The notes: generated from the letters alone by a model not told the origin. 64,000 nt of DNA from Microcoleus sp. FACHB-61 (GCA_014695295.1 JACJNY010000022.1:105537-169536); one strand, 5' to 3'. Numbered from the stretch's first letter, positions 8,234 through 17,313 are shown. Made by a program: numbers and translations.

Positions 8234-8755
8234 TTATTGAGCAACTTTTACTGTATTAGCAGCGCAGGCTAGAAGCCCTTTGGTATTAGTTGGATTAGGT
8301 GGTTTAATCTTGCCAGGAGCAGCATTTAGACACAAGATTGCTTGGGTAGTGTTTCCTACCAAAAAGACTCCTCCCACAAAACTTTTGAGATTAGCTTGCT
8401 TCGATACTCCGTAGTTAAATACAGCACCTTTGTTCACCATGCCGATCGAGTAGCTGTAATTGGCTGCCTCAGGTTTAACTTGGAGACCGAGATAAACAAA
8501 TAGATTGGAAACAGAACTTGTAAAGCCTGCTTTTTCAGCATAGTAAAGTTGCTGAGCTTTATTCATCGAACCCACAAATTGTTGGGCTTCTGATTCCTTA
8601 GCTTTAAGCGTTTGTGACACTTGAGCTTCCGAGACAGGACTGAAAAGAACTGGCAGAGTTAGAGCTGCGATCGCAACTTTGAGCTGCCAGTTGCGGCTGC
8701 TAGAAATCCGGCTTAATTTCACAGACAACAGGTGGAATGAGCGGTTGAGGAACAT
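8234..8755 (-). CDS. Type IV pilin-like G/H family protein
   Basis: 173 aa with an N-terminal hydrophobic segment (about residues 26-45, ending SPVSEA) that acts as a signal or membrane anchor. It is followed by the cyanobacterial pilin G/H core (AKESEAQQFVGSMNKAQQLYYAEK), a helix plus the usual hydrophobic pattern ending in VSNLFVYLGL. Two Cys residues near the C-terminus (AILCLNAA and LLACAANT) could form the disulfide loop seen in pilin-like proteins. These proteins are secreted or pseudopilin-like and their exact job is unclear. The gene sits between mtnA and the rhodanese gene with gaps of 3-4 bases, so it is co-transcribed with them. Confidence 0.75.
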   Translation of the reverse strand: MFLNRSFHLLSVKLSRISSSRNWQLKVAIAALTLPVLFSPVSEAQVSQTLKAKESEAQQFVGSMNKAQQLYYAEKAGFTSSVSNLFVYLGLQVKPEAANYSYSIGMVNKGAVFNYGVSKQANLKSFVGGVFLVGNTTQAILCLNAAPGKIKPPNPTNTKGLLACAANTVKVAQ

Positions 8756-8759
8756 ATAA

Positions 8760-9821
8760 TTAAACTAATTGTTTTGCCTGAAACTGTTGCAACGCCCAAG
8801 GAGCAACCGTGCCGTGTTCTGTAATAATTCCTGAGATTAATTCGGCCGGAGTTACGTCAAAAGCGGGATTGTAAAATTCGACTCCCACAGGACAAATTCG
8901 CGTAGTTCCAACTTGATACATTTCAACTGGATCGCGTTCTTCAATAGGGATTTTGCTGCCGTCGGGAAGTTCAAAATCAATTGTTGACAGAGGAGCGGCG
9001 ACAAAAAACGGGACGTTGTGAGCTTTGGCAACAATTGCTAAACTGTAAGTGCCAATTTTATTGGCGGCGTCGCCGTTAGCAGCGATTCTGTCTGCACCGA
9101 CAACTACTGCGTGAATCATGCCGAGTTTCATGCAGTGAGCGGCCATATTGTCGGCTATTAATGTGACGGGAATTCCTTCTTGCACGCATTCCCAAGTGGT
9201 GAGTTTTGCACCTTGGAGACGCGGCCTAGTTTCGTCTGCAAAAACTCTTCCGAGTCTTCCTTCTCGCCAAGCAGAACGAAATACACCTAAAGCAGTACCG
9301 TAGCCTGCTGTTGCCAACGCACCTGCATTGCAGTGAGTTAGTAAGTTCAATTTTTCGGGTGTAGCTGGCAGAACTTCTAAACCTTTGTCGCCGATATCTT
9401 TACAAGTTTGCAAATCTTCTGCTTGAATGGTTTTGGCCATTTCTAACAAAGTTTTTTGCACTTGTTCAACAGAACCGCTAGTTCTCTCGGCTGTTTTGAG
9501 CATTCGCGATATTGCCCAAAACAAATTAACCGCCGTGGGACGAGTGGAACGCAATAACTCGCCAACTTGTTCTAATTTAGCGAGAAATTCGGTGCGATCG
9601 CCCGTGTCGATTTCTCGCGCCCCCAAATACATCCCGTAAGCTGCTGCTACCCCGATCGCCGGAGCACCTCGGACTATCATAGTTTTAATCGCCTCAGCCA
9701 TATCTTCGCAGCGGCTAATTTCGACTACACCGTATTCTTTCGGCAGTCGGTTTTGGTCAATTAGCAGAACTCGGTCTTCCATCCAAGTGACGGGGGAAAC
9801 AGGGGAGTTTTGAGCGGTCAT
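8760..9821 (-). CDS. mtnA: Methylthioribose-1-phosphate isomerase
   Basis: Converts 5-methylthioribose 1-phosphate to methylthioribulose 1-phosphate in the methionine salvage pathway, in the cytoplasm. 353 aa, the usual length. Conserved motifs are [16 protein letters not shown] near residue 50, [19 protein letters not shown] with the catalytic Cys near residue 164, [14 protein letters not shown], and [21 protein letters not shown] with the catalytic Asp. The C-terminus ([21 protein letters not shown]) matches the eIF2B-like fold that also gives MtnA its homology to translation factors. First gene of an operon with the pilin-like and rhodanese genes. Confidence 0.95.
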   Translation of the reverse strand: MTAQNSPVSPVTWMEDRVLLIDQNRLPKEYGVVEISRCEDMAEAIKTMIVRGAPAIGVAAAYGMYLGAREIDTGDRTEFLAKLEQVGELLRSTRPTAVNLFWAISRMLKTAERTSGSVEQVQKTLLEMAKTIQAEDLQTCKDIGDKGLEVLPATPEKLNLLTHCNAGALATAGYGTALGVFRSAWREGRLGRVFADETRPRLQGAKLTTWECVQEGIPVTLIADNMAAHCMKLGMIHAVVVGADRIAANGDAANKIGTYSLAIVAKAHNVPFFVAAPLSTIDFELPDGSKIPIEERDPVEMYQVGTTRICPVGVEFYNPAFDVTPAELISGIITEHGTVAPWALQQFQAKQLV

Positions 9822-9964
9822 CGATTTTAATTATGTGAACGACAAGTTTATATGATGCCACGAAGGCGGGTCTTCCTCTATGTTATGAGGGTTTACGAAT
9901 ATTTGCACTGGGAATCCGAGTTTTGGGTAAACCCGCCCCGCAGTAGATTGGGATGCTTTCGTTA

Positions 9965-10540
9965 CTATCGGCCTATATTCCGCTTCATGCGATCGAGTTC
10001 TTCGTCTGCTTCCCAGCGTTGAAACTTTTCTTCTAAAGGATCGGCCGCATTAAAACTGTTATAATTTGAACTCTGATTCCAACCCTTTGTATCCCAATTT
10101 GGCTCTGTTTTAGTGGTAGTGCGAGTTGCAGCTTCTGCCGCTTTTGCTCGGACTTCTTTGCGACGCATTTGAATTTGGCGGTACAGTTCTTTGGCTTTTT
10201 CAATCCGTTCTTTGCAGCCTTGCATTTGCCCCCAGCGCTGATTTCCCTGACGCAGCAAAGTTGCTTGTCGCTCTTGGGCTGCTTGAGCTAAATCGAGCCT
10301 TTGAGCCGCTTTAGCTTTGTTGATTCGATCGTTCCAGCGCTGAATTTCTTGGGCGGCGGAGAGAATTTCTGCTTGGAGTTGTTTCTCTTGTTTCTGGATA
10401 TCGAGAATCAGTCGCAGAGTGTCTTCTTCTTGTTCCTTCAGTTGTTCTTCTATTGCCTGCAATTCCAGATGGGGATTGCTGCGCAAAAATTCTTCTAATC
10501 TGGTTTCTAGAAAGCTGCTGACATCATCAAATAAGCCCAT
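9965..10540 (-). CDS. Coiled-coil protein of the cyanobacterial TIGR04376-like family
   Basis: 191 aa, soluble and almost entirely helical. It opens with MGLFDDVSSFLETRLEEFLRSN, then a long charged coiled coil (about residues 25-135, rich in Glu, Gln, Lys and Arg) and a short low-complexity tail ending EEKFQRWEADEELDRMKR. The opening and the tail match the family I know as TIGR04376, restricted to cyanobacteria and of unknown function. It looks like a shortened relative of PspA-type proteins, which I infer only from shape. Confidence 0.7.
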   Translation of the reverse strand: MGLFDDVSSFLETRLEEFLRSNPHLELQAIEEQLKEQEEDTLRLILDIQKQEKQLQAEILSAAQEIQRWNDRINKAKAAQRLDLAQAAQERQATLLRQGNQRWGQMQGCKERIEKAKELYRQIQMRRKEVRAKAAEAATRTTTKTEPNWDTKGWNQSSNYNSFNAADPLEEKFQRWEADEELDRMKRNIGR

Positions 10541-10875
10541 TTTTTATAATTCCTCAGTCCTTAATCATAGGTCATTAGTCATTGGTCATTAGTTATTAGT
10601 CATTGGTGCTTAGTCACTGGCGATCGATCATCGGTCATTACTTGTTAGTTATAGCAGAAGAAAGTTCGGCAACGGATTGTGGAACCGATTTAACCGATAG
10701 AAGGAAGAAGCAATAAGAGCTAGGTTTTCAGCAATTAAGAACGTCTTGCCGGTTGCTATATTATAACTGTTGTCACCGCTCGTGAGGTACAGCCTCGTAA
10801 TTGCCCATTACCTATTACCTATTACCTAACTCATAACTAATGACTGATAACTAATGACTAATGACTGATGACTGA
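10541..10875. repeat. Low-complexity spacer with inverted ATTAGTCATTGGTC-type repeats
   Basis: Degenerate short units such as TCATTAGTCATTGG (10565-10620) recur in inverted form as ACTAATGACTGATG (10835-10875). The two flanks could pair around the central 200 bases. No gene is seen. Such spacers are frequent in Oscillatoriales genomes. Confidence 0.55.
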
Positions 10876-12159
10876 TTAGAACTTTTGTCCCACAAAAACC
10901 GATCGCACATCTCCTCCCTTGCGGATAACGGCTTCTTGATTTTTGATTTCTGCCAGCGTCCAACCGCTAGCGCCAATGCTTTCGCCCACATAAATTCTGC
11001 GGGCTACGCCGTCTACTTCAAACAAAGCAGCCGATCGGTCGCCCAATTCCAAAATCCCTACCAGCGTGTGGGCGGAAGTCGGGGCGCTGCTGACGGCCGG
11101 TGCCGATTGCTCGGGCGCGGGCGCGGATTGCTGGGCTGCTGCTGCAGCAGGCGCTGGTGCCGGTTCGGTTTCGCGAGCCAAAATCTTCGGCTGTGGAGAC
11201 TCCGAGGGGGAAGGGGAAGCGGCGAGGGGAGTTCGAGTGCCGGCGGCGGCGATCGCTCGACCGGAGGCTGGAGCCGCCGGCGAGGGCGAAACTGCGGCGG
11301 TTTGAGGAGCCGCCGGAGCCGCCGGAGCAGCAGCTACCGGAGCCGCCGGAGCAGCAGCTACCGGAGCAGCCGGAGCCACAACTACCGGAGCAGCCGGAGC
11401 CACAGTCACCTGAGCGGGGGGAGGGATGACTACGATTTGGGGTGCAGGTGCTCCCGGTTGCGCGCCGACTTGTTCTAGGGCATCAGCGATGCGGTTGACT
11501 GCTGTCGAAAGACCTGCGGTTGCCGGCGGCGCGCCGGAAATTGAAATGCTCGGCAGCGTCCCTGGAGTGGCAACTCCGGGAACTCCTGCAAGTTGCGGGT
11601 TGGCCTGGGGTGCTTTTTTTTGTTCGATCGCTTCTAGCGAACGCTGCACGTATTCGACAAACGGGGTGTCTGGTGCTGTTTTGCCACTTGCTACGGGCCT
11701 CTCTGGTGCGGAGGCGGCGGGCAAGCGCACCAGTCCCGACCGGCTTGCCAGCCACAAGCCCATGACTAGCAGCAGCGACCCAAATGCTGCTCCGAGCAAC
11801 ATTCTGTCAAATGATTGTTTCGACTGCTGTTTTTTGGTTGTTTCTAGGGCGACTTGGCGGGCGATCGCTTCTACGTCTTTTTCTGCTCGCTGCGGCGGGG
11901 GCGCCAACGGCGACAAAACTATTTGAGGTACCGAGATCGACTTGAGCGCCACGAATTCTGGCGCTACCGGCTCGGCTGGCAGCCCGCCACTGCCGTCGAA
12001 TGCTTGATCGACTCCTTCAAACAGTTCGTCCATCAACCGATCGGCGTAGGACTCTACTGCCACTGCTTCGGCTGGCACTGTTTCCACCGTCGCCATCACG
12101 GCGATCGGATCTGACGCTGATTCCAAAGACATCTGTTTGGCGATTACTTTTTGAGGCAT
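10876..12159 (-). CDS. Single-pass membrane protein with Pro/Ala repeat linker and GspC/PilP-like C-terminal domain
   Basis: 427 aa from the ATG at 12159 (MPQKVIAKQ); an earlier in-frame ATG lies 45 bases upstream. Cytoplasmic acidic N-terminus, one membrane helix (RMLLGAAFGSLLLVMGLWLA, about residues 120-140), then a long Pro/Ala linker with tandem PAAPV-type units (about residues 225-345) and a compact C-terminal domain (TLVGILELGDRSAALFEVDG, RRIYVGESIGASGWTLAEI, GQKF). That end resembles the HR domain of GspC or PilP, which couples inner-membrane and outer-membrane parts of type II secretion or type IV pili. Function is therefore probably envelope-spanning, but unproven. The linker DNA is locally very GC-rich. 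Confidence 0.6.
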   Translation of the reverse strand: MPQKVIAKQMSLESASDPIAVMATVETVPAEAVAVESYADRLMDELFEGVDQAFDGSGGLPAEPVAPEFVALKSISVPQIVLSPLAPPPQRAEKDVEAIARQVALETTKKQQSKQSFDRMLLGAAFGSLLLVMGLWLASRSGLVRLPAASAPERPVASGKTAPDTPFVEYVQRSLEAIEQKKAPQANPQLAGVPGVATPGTLPSISISGAPPATAGLSTAVNRIADALEQVGAQPGAPAPQIVVIPPPAQVTVAPAAPVVVAPAAPVAAAPAAPVAAAPAAPAAPQTAAVSPSPAAPASGRAIAAAGTRTPLAASPSPSESPQPKILARETEPAPAPAAAAAQQSAPAPEQSAPAVSSAPTSAHTLVGILELGDRSAALFEVDGVARRIYVGESIGASGWTLAEIKNQEAVIRKGGDVRSVFVGQKF

Positions 12160-12204
12160 AGTTTTGTGTTTGCTCCCGCTCCTCGACAACCCTGAGATTC
12201 TCAA

Positions 12205-12794
12205 CTTCAGACTTCTACAGGATACTTGTGATGTTGACCAATTCTTGGCTCAGAACAGGTCAATTGTATCTCACTCATCACCATATTTTTAGTCCTCGGC
12301 CAACTTACTTTGCCCGATCGACTTTTGTTTTACCTGTTTTGGGCCTTTTCGCCCCTGTTTTCTGCTGCCAGTCTTATTTGCTTACCCTGACTTTTACTGC
12401 ATATTCTACTGCTTTTGTCAACCCCACCCTCCGGGGCTTCGCTGTTTTTGACACACAGCTTTACTTGAGGCTCTCGCAAAAAAAGCGGGTTTTTTGTCGC
12501 TGTTTCCGATCGCCTTGCAGCTTTAACAAGGATTTCAGACTTTTAACCGTCTTAAATTTGTTTGTCAGTTTGCTTGACAGTAGTAACAGACGACCCATTT
12601 TATAACTTTAATAGTAGCATAGCTTCATCACAATTAGGTGATAAATTGTCAAAGGTTGCCAAATTGTCGGCTAAATAAGCATTATTCCTAATATTTTTTT
12701 ACCAGACTATTTGTAATATAAAAAGAAAAAAACTCTTGAAATTTGTCAATATATATTCGTTTCAGCATGAGATTTTTTCAGTCATAATTCCTCT
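12205..12794. other. Intergenic spacer with no supported gene
   Basis: A rightward frame at 12228-12605 is open but its Phe/Leu/Ser-rich translation resembles no protein and has no ribosome site. The right part is AT-rich. I see no RNA gene in it. Confidence 0.5.
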
Positions 12795-12820
12795 AGCTCC
12801 TGTCATTGTGAGCAGGAGCT
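12795..12820. terminator. Hairpin downstream of the ABC-F gene
   Basis: AGCTCCTG and CAGGAGCT make an 8-bp perfect stem with a 10-base loop, 26 bases beyond the stop of the leftward ABC-F gene. There is no clear T-run on the leftward side, so it may stabilise the transcript end and not be a classic intrinsic terminator. Confidence 0.45.
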
Positions 12821-12845
12821 AAACACAACTCTCGGACAACCCAAA

Positions 12846-14768
12846 TTAACCCACCCGTTCCGCCAATTCCAACCAGCGCTCAGTCGCATGATCGATCTGC
12901 TGCGTCAACTGAGCCAAACGATCCGATAACTTCTTCACCTCCGCAAATCCGCTCGGAGCATTGTTAGACAACCTCTTCTCAATCTCTTGTTTCTCAGCTT
13001 CCATCTTCGGAATTTGACTTTCTAATTGTTCGTATTCCCGCTTATCATTGAAGGAAACTTTGGTGGAGCTTTGAGTGGAATTCTTGGATTTTGAATTATT
13101 AGATTCAGCCGTGCGTGTAAGTTTTTCTTTTTCTTTTTGCCCTTTGATTTCCTTGGCTTCTTCGGCTTTCTTGTAGTCTAAATACACCGAATAATTACCG
13201 GGATACAAACGCAAATTGCCGCCCGGTTCCAAAGCGAAAACCATGTCGATCGTGCGATCGAGAAAATAGCGATCGTGGGACACCACAATCACGCAGCCGT
13301 TAAAATCTTCGAGATAATCCTCCAAAACCGCCAAAGTCTGCACGTCCAGGTCGTTTGTCGGCTCGTCCAAAATCAGCACGTTCGGCGCACTCATCAGCAC
13401 TTTCAAGAGAAATAATCGGCGCTTTTCCCCGCCAGAAAGTTTGTTAATCGGTGCATACTGTTGGTTGGGTGGAAACAGAAACTTTTCCAACATTTGAGAA
13501 GCGGTAATGATTTCCCCATCCGCCGTTTGCACCAACTCCGCCACACTTTTCAAGTATTCAATAACTCGCTGGTCTTCATTGGGCGTCAAATCCTCTGAAT
13601 GCTGGTCAAAATAACCAATATGAATGGTTGTCCCAATTTCGACAGTACCCGAATCCGGCTGAATGCGTCCGGTGATGATATCCATCAGGGTCGATTTTCC
13701 CGCACCGTTGCAGCCAATAATTCCAATCCGGTCTTCGGGAGTGAAATTGTAGGTAAAATCTTTAATTAAAGTGCGATCGCCGTAAGCTTTATTGATATGC
13801 AATAACTCAATCACCTTCTTACCAATCCGGCGGCCCGCTGTGGCAATCTCGACTTTGCCGTTGGCTGTTTTGAATTCCTCTGCTCGCATATCTTTAATGC
13901 GATCGATCCGGGCTTTTTGCTTCGTACTGCGCGCCTTCGGCCCCTTCTTGAGCCATTCCAACTCGCGCCGCAATACTCCCGAGAATTTGCGCTGAGTGCT
14001 GGCGGCCGATTCTTCAGCTAGGGCTTTTTTCTCCAAGTAATAAGCGTAATTCCCAGCATAATTGTAAAGGTCGCCGCGATCGATCTCCAGGATGCGATTG
14101 GTAACGCGATCGAGAAAATAGCGATCGTGCGTAATCAGCAGCAAAGCACCGCGATAGCCGTTCAAATAGTTCTGCAACCACTCCACAGACAGCGCATCCA
14201 AGTGGTTTGTCGGTTCATCCATCAGCAACACATCGGGCTCCGACAACAAAGCGGTTGCTAAGGCAATTCGCTTGCGGTAGCCGCCGGACAAGTCGGCAAT
14301 TTTCGCATCAAAATCCTCAATCCCCAACTTGGTCAAAATCAATTTCGCCTTGGTTTCCAAGTCCCACGCATCCACCTCATCAATGCGTTCAGACACCGCA
14401 GACAGACGCGCCATCAACTTGTCTGTATCGCCTTTGCCGTGGGACAGTTGAGCGGAAATTTCCTCGTATTCGCGCACTAAAGCCATTTGTTCGCCGCTGT
14501 CGGCAAATACTTGCTCTAAGACTGTGTGATTTTCGTCTAAATCCGGCTGTTGGGGGAGATAGACAATTGTAGACCCTGGATTGACCCAGCGATCGCCAGA
14601 GTCGATCGACTCCATACCGGCAATCATTTTCAGCAGGGTTGATTTCCCGGAACCGTTGGTGCCGATGAGTCCGACTTTATCGCCTTCATCGAGGCTGAAA
14701 CTGGCATCTGTCAAGAGTTCCTTGATGCCGAAGTCTTTTTTGATCGATCGCAGAGTAAAAATAGTCAT
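12846..14768 (-). CDS. ABC-F family ATPase (Uup/EttA-like)
   Basis: Soluble ATPase with two nucleotide-binding domains and no membrane domain; the family acts on ribosomes. 640 aa. First domain: Walker A GTNGSGKST near residue 36, signature LSGGYRKRIALA and Walker B LLMDEPTNHLD. The inter-domain linker follows (LEKKALAEESAASTQRKF, RRELEWLKKGPKARSTKQKAR), with the WLKKGPKAR motif typical of Uup-like members. Second domain: GCNGAGKST near residue 346, LSGGEKRRLFLL and LILDEPTNDLD. The C-terminal coiled coil (about residues 565-640) also fits Uup, which additionally affects DNA repair and transposon excision in enterobacteria. Confidence 0.93.
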   Translation of the reverse strand: MTIFTLRSIKKDFGIKELLTDASFSLDEGDKVGLIGTNGSGKSTLLKMIAGMESIDSGDRWVNPGSTIVYLPQQPDLDENHTVLEQVFADSGEQMALVREYEEISAQLSHGKGDTDKLMARLSAVSERIDEVDAWDLETKAKLILTKLGIEDFDAKIADLSGGYRKRIALATALLSEPDVLLMDEPTNHLDALSVEWLQNYLNGYRGALLLITHDRYFLDRVTNRILEIDRGDLYNYAGNYAYYLEKKALAEESAASTQRKFSGVLRRELEWLKKGPKARSTKQKARIDRIKDMRAEEFKTANGKVEIATAGRRIGKKVIELLHINKAYGDRTLIKDFTYNFTPEDRIGIIGCNGAGKSTLMDIITGRIQPDSGTVEIGTTIHIGYFDQHSEDLTPNEDQRVIEYLKSVAELVQTADGEIITASQMLEKFLFPPNQQYAPINKLSGGEKRRLFLLKVLMSAPNVLILDEPTNDLDVQTLAVLEDYLEDFNGCVIVVSHDRYFLDRTIDMVFALEPGGNLRLYPGNYSVYLDYKKAEEAKEIKGQKEKEKLTRTAESNNSKSKNSTQSSTKVSFNDKREYEQLESQIPKMEAEKQEIEKRLSNNAPSGFAEVKKLSDRLAQLTQQIDHATERWLELAERVG

Positions 14769-14993
14769 CTGTATAGAAAGTCATTTACCTGACTTAGTTT
14801 AACTTAGTTCGATCGAGTCCGGCTGCATGGATATGGTCTATCGTTCCGATGAAACTTCTTTAGGACAAGGGTGAACTCGATTTTTATGACTATCTAAATC
14901 TTGATAAATGCGTAAACTTTGACTGAAGTGCGATCGGCAGTGGGGATTGACAAACAAAAACCATATGGATAAAATTTCGATATTAAGATATTG

Positions 14994-15192
14994 CTCAATT
15001 CAATACTTCGGACAGTTTTAGATCTAATCGAGTCTCCGAAACCCTTAGTGGCTATAATATGCTGGACTATTTTTTCTTTCGTTTGAGCAAGCGCGCACTC
15101 GTTTCAGAAAATGCGTCAAAAATGGCAGTGCTTCCTCGCCCTCGGCTTACAGGGCAGTTAAAAAACTGTCCGAAGTATTGTCAATTCGCTCT
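14994..15192. mobile_element. MITE-like element with inverted AATACTTCGGACAG ends
   Basis: CAATACTTCGGACAGTTTT (about 15000-15018) is repeated in inverted form at about 15160-15185 (AAAACTGTCCGAAGTATTG). The roughly 140 bases between hold no credible gene. A third, divergent copy of the end lies at 34483-34512. This is the pattern of a small non-autonomous transposon; the parental element is not in the window. Confidence 0.55.
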
Positions 15193-15221
15193 ACTAATTA
15201 ACAAAATCACGAATAAATTTA

Positions 15222-15809
15222 ATGAAACGCAGAATTCCTGAGTCACTCTTAATCCTTTATATGTTTTTGCCACTAAAAAGTGCTATATTAGCTCAGATAA
15301 TTTTGTGTCAGATTAGATCCATCCACGCAGCTCGCCAAGCAGAAAAGAAACTTAATCTCGACTTAGACAATAACAATGATGAGGCATTGAGAGAGTTTCT
15401 TGTATCATTTTGGTTGAATCCTGATAATGCAGTGGCTTATGCTTATCTTGGGTTGCTTGCTCCTCATCTGGGCTTGTGCAATCACCCTGTCATGGAAATT
15501 CGCCACAAAGTCACCAGGAATAAATTTGAGTTCTCCAATTATGCTGTATGCCAGTCTATAATGGATCGGATTCAAGTCGATGAAATTAAAGAGGCAATTG
15601 CTAATGGACAACTAATTAGAGACTACCATCACGGTAAACATAATTCAAGTTATGTTATTTGTGGCTTCACCCAAGCTCAACGACCAATTCATGTCAAATG
15701 CAGTTATCCCATGCGAGAGTTAATTAAAATTATCGCAGTGTATCAACCTGACCACGATCGATGGTGTGACAACTTTACAATGAGGCGAAATATTAGCAAT
15801 GATGAATGA
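15222..15809 (+). CDS. DUF4258-type putative toxin with a TPR-like N-terminal extension
   Basis: The frame from 15222 encodes 195 aa. The C-terminal half, from about Met91 (15492), is a DUF4258-like domain: DEIKEAIANGQLIRDYHH, YVICGFTQAQRPIHVKCSYP and LIKIIAVYQPDHDRW. Such proteins are usually encoded with a YgiT/MqsA-type partner, which is what follows. The first half has one TPR-like helix pair (SFWLNPDNAVAYAYLGLL) that does not belong to that family. The toxin probably starts at 15492 and the upstream part is a leftover of another gene. The stop overlaps the next gene by 11 bases. Confidence 0.6.
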   Translation: MKRRIPESLLILYMFLPLKSAILAQIILCQIRSIHAARQAEKKLNLDLDNNNDEALREFLVSFWLNPDNAVAYAYLGLLAPHLGLCNHPVMEIRHKVTRNKFEFSNYAVCQSIMDRIQVDEIKEAIANGQLIRDYHHGKHNSSYVICGFTQAQRPIHVKCSYPMRELIKIIAVYQPDHDRWCDNFTMRRNISNDE

Positions 15810-16023
15810 TGACCAAGAATTTCTAGTTAATTGTCGAGTAACTTACACACTACAACTCAACGGCAAGTTCTACTTAGTTGAGAACGTACCTTCTCGTGTA
15901 AACGAGGAGACTGGAGAACAGTTTTTTGATCCTTCCGTTGTCAAGCATTTGCAGCAGCTCATTCTGAATGAAGAAGATCCTGTTCGTATTATTGAGACTC
16001 CTGTATATAATTATCATGAGTAA
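15799..16023 (+). CDS. YgiT/MqsA-like antitoxin N-terminal-type protein lacking the zinc-finger Cys pairs
   Basis: 74 aa. The core FYLVENVPSRVNEETGEQFF plus VVKHLQQLI is the pattern of YgiT-type antitoxins that accompany DUF4258 toxins. In that family a Cys usually precedes EETGE and a CxxC pair lies near the N-terminus; here the residue is Asn and only one Cys (NCRVTY) is left. ATG at 15799 or 15802, both inside the toxin gene, which implies translational coupling. Type II toxin-antitoxin pairing is inferred from family and position. Confidence 0.6.
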   Translation: MMNDDQEFLVNCRVTYTLQLNGKFYLVENVPSRVNEETGEQFFDPSVVKHLQQLILNEEDPVRIIETPVYNYHE

Positions 16024-16071
16024 GTAAAGCTTAGCCGTATAATAGACTTAATCAGACTGGCGGTTTGTAAC

Positions 16072-16440
16072 GTGGATATTTTAATTGAGTCAACAAAGGG
16101 CTTTGAGAAAGATATTGCTAAGTTGAGTGAAGATGAAAAAGCAGCAGTGATTAAAAAAATCAACGATTGCGCCAGCCTCTTCCCCACTCAAAAAGCTGAT
16201 GTCTATCGTAAGCTGCGTCGCCTGCGCTTACCGACAAATCTTAATGGTTACGAATCTTCACTCTACACACTACGGATTTCTCGAACACTAAGGGTAATTT
16301 GAGCAGTTGACGAAGATCCAATTTTTGGGCAAGTTATTTTTACTCTTTTTCGAGCAGTCAAACACGAAGAGCTCGATAAAGCATCTCAGGGTGTAGCAGA
16401 GTCTCTATATCAAGATCTAGAAGCTGCCCAGATTTCGTAA
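16072..16440 (+). pseudogene. RelE/ParE-like toxin gene with an in-frame TGA
   Basis: From the GTG at 16072 the frame encodes FEKDIAKLSEDEKAAVIKKI and LYTLRISRTLRVI, then a TGA at 16300-16302. The same frame resumes at once with AVDEDPIFGQVIFTLFRAVKH and stays open to TAA at 16440. The joined product of about 122 codons has the helix-beta pattern of RelE/ParE-like cyanobacterial toxins. The single stop makes it a probable recent pseudogene or a sequencing error. A small gene follows directly. Confidence 0.6.
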
Positions 16441-16448
16441 GTTTATGT

Positions 16449-16613
16449 ATGGCACAGACTATTACGCTCGGCGATAAATATGGCATGATTCACGAAGCCA
16501 TGAAGATTTTGCCAGAGGACGAGCTAAAGATTAATTGTATTGAAGCTTTGGCAGAGCTTGAAGACAACGAAGGTCACAGAACAAGAAAATTTGCCAACAA
16601 GCAAAATCGTTAG
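16449..16613 (+). CDS. Small putative antitoxin-like protein, 54 aa
   Basis: Starts MAQTITLGDKYGMIHEAMKI at 16449, 8 bases after the end of the broken toxin gene, and ends at TAG 16611-16613. The acidic helical sequence (LPEDELKINCIEALAELEDNE) fits a small antitoxin and may be truncated at its 3' end. No family is recognised with certainty; the pairing is inferred from position. Confidence 0.4.
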   Translation: MAQTITLGDKYGMIHEAMKILPEDELKINCIEALAELEDNEGHRTRKFANKQNR

Positions 16614-16737
16614 CTTTGTGGGTAAGTGCCAGCGATCGCCGATCGGTATAACACTTCACTGCAACCGACCTTATGCTAAGTTATTTTTGGAATTAGAAGC
16701 GATCGACCGCGCCAGCAGAAAAGGAGGATCTACAAAC

Positions 16738-17313
16738 ATGGGTAAAGGCAGGTTAGAAGCATTCAGCGATGGTGTAATCGCCATTCTCATCACCATTATG
16801 GTGCTGGAATTGAAAGTGCCCCATGAAGCTGATTTAGCTGCGCTGCGTCCGCTAGTTCCAGTATTTCTGAGCTATGTACTCAGTTTTATTTATCTTGGTA
16901 TCTACTGGAACAACCACCATCACTTGTTACAGGCGGCTAGGCAGGTCAATGGTAATGTGTTGTGGGCTAACTTGCATCTGCTGTTCTGGTTGTCACTCAT
17001 TCCCTTTGTCACTGGCTGGACAGGCGAGAACCACTTTGCGGCCTGGCCAGTTGCGCTTTATGGCACAGTGCTATTGTTGGCTGCGATCGCTTACTTCATT
17101 CTTACTCGTGCTCTTATTTCTCACCACGGTAAAGAATCCACTCTGGCAATTGCACTTGGGCGAGACTTTAAGGGTAAAGTATCAGTGGTGATTTATACCG
17201 TAGCAATCCCGCTTTCCTTTGTCAACTCATGGTTTGCTTTCATGCTGTATGTTTTAGTTGCAATCATGTGGCTGATTCCCGATCGGCGTATTGAGAAGAT
17301 TCTGACTTCGTGA
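16738..17313 (+). CDS. TMEM175/DUF1211-family membrane protein (potassium channel family)
   Basis: 191 aa from the ATG at 16738, which has AGGAGG 10 bases upstream; longer open frame further upstream is not supported. The first helix carries the family signature RLEAFSDGVIAILITIMVLELKV (FSDG motif), followed by YVLSFIYLGIYWNNHHHLL, and three to four more hydrophobic segments. Members of this family form potassium-selective channels in the membrane without a classical selectivity filter. It stands alone in the accessory patch. Confidence 0.85.
   Translation: MGKGRLEAFSDGVIAILITIMVLELKVPHEADLAALRPLVPVFLSYVLSFIYLGIYWNNHHHLLQAARQVNGNVLWANLHLLFWLSLIPFVTGWTGENHFAAWPVALYGTVLLLAAIAYFILTRALISHHGKESTLAIALGRDFKGKVSVVIYTVAIPLSFVNSWFAFMLYVLVAIMWLIPDRRIEKILTS

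Noticed and set aside
10885..11929. Long rightward frames rich in Arg, Ser and Gly opposite the Pro/Ala protein
   Set aside because: They are shadows of the GC-rich repeat linker on the other strand and show no protein-like pattern.
12228..12605. Rightward 125-aa frame
   Set aside because: Phe/Leu-rich translation without a family match or ribosome site; it lies in a spacer upstream of the gene on the opposite strand.
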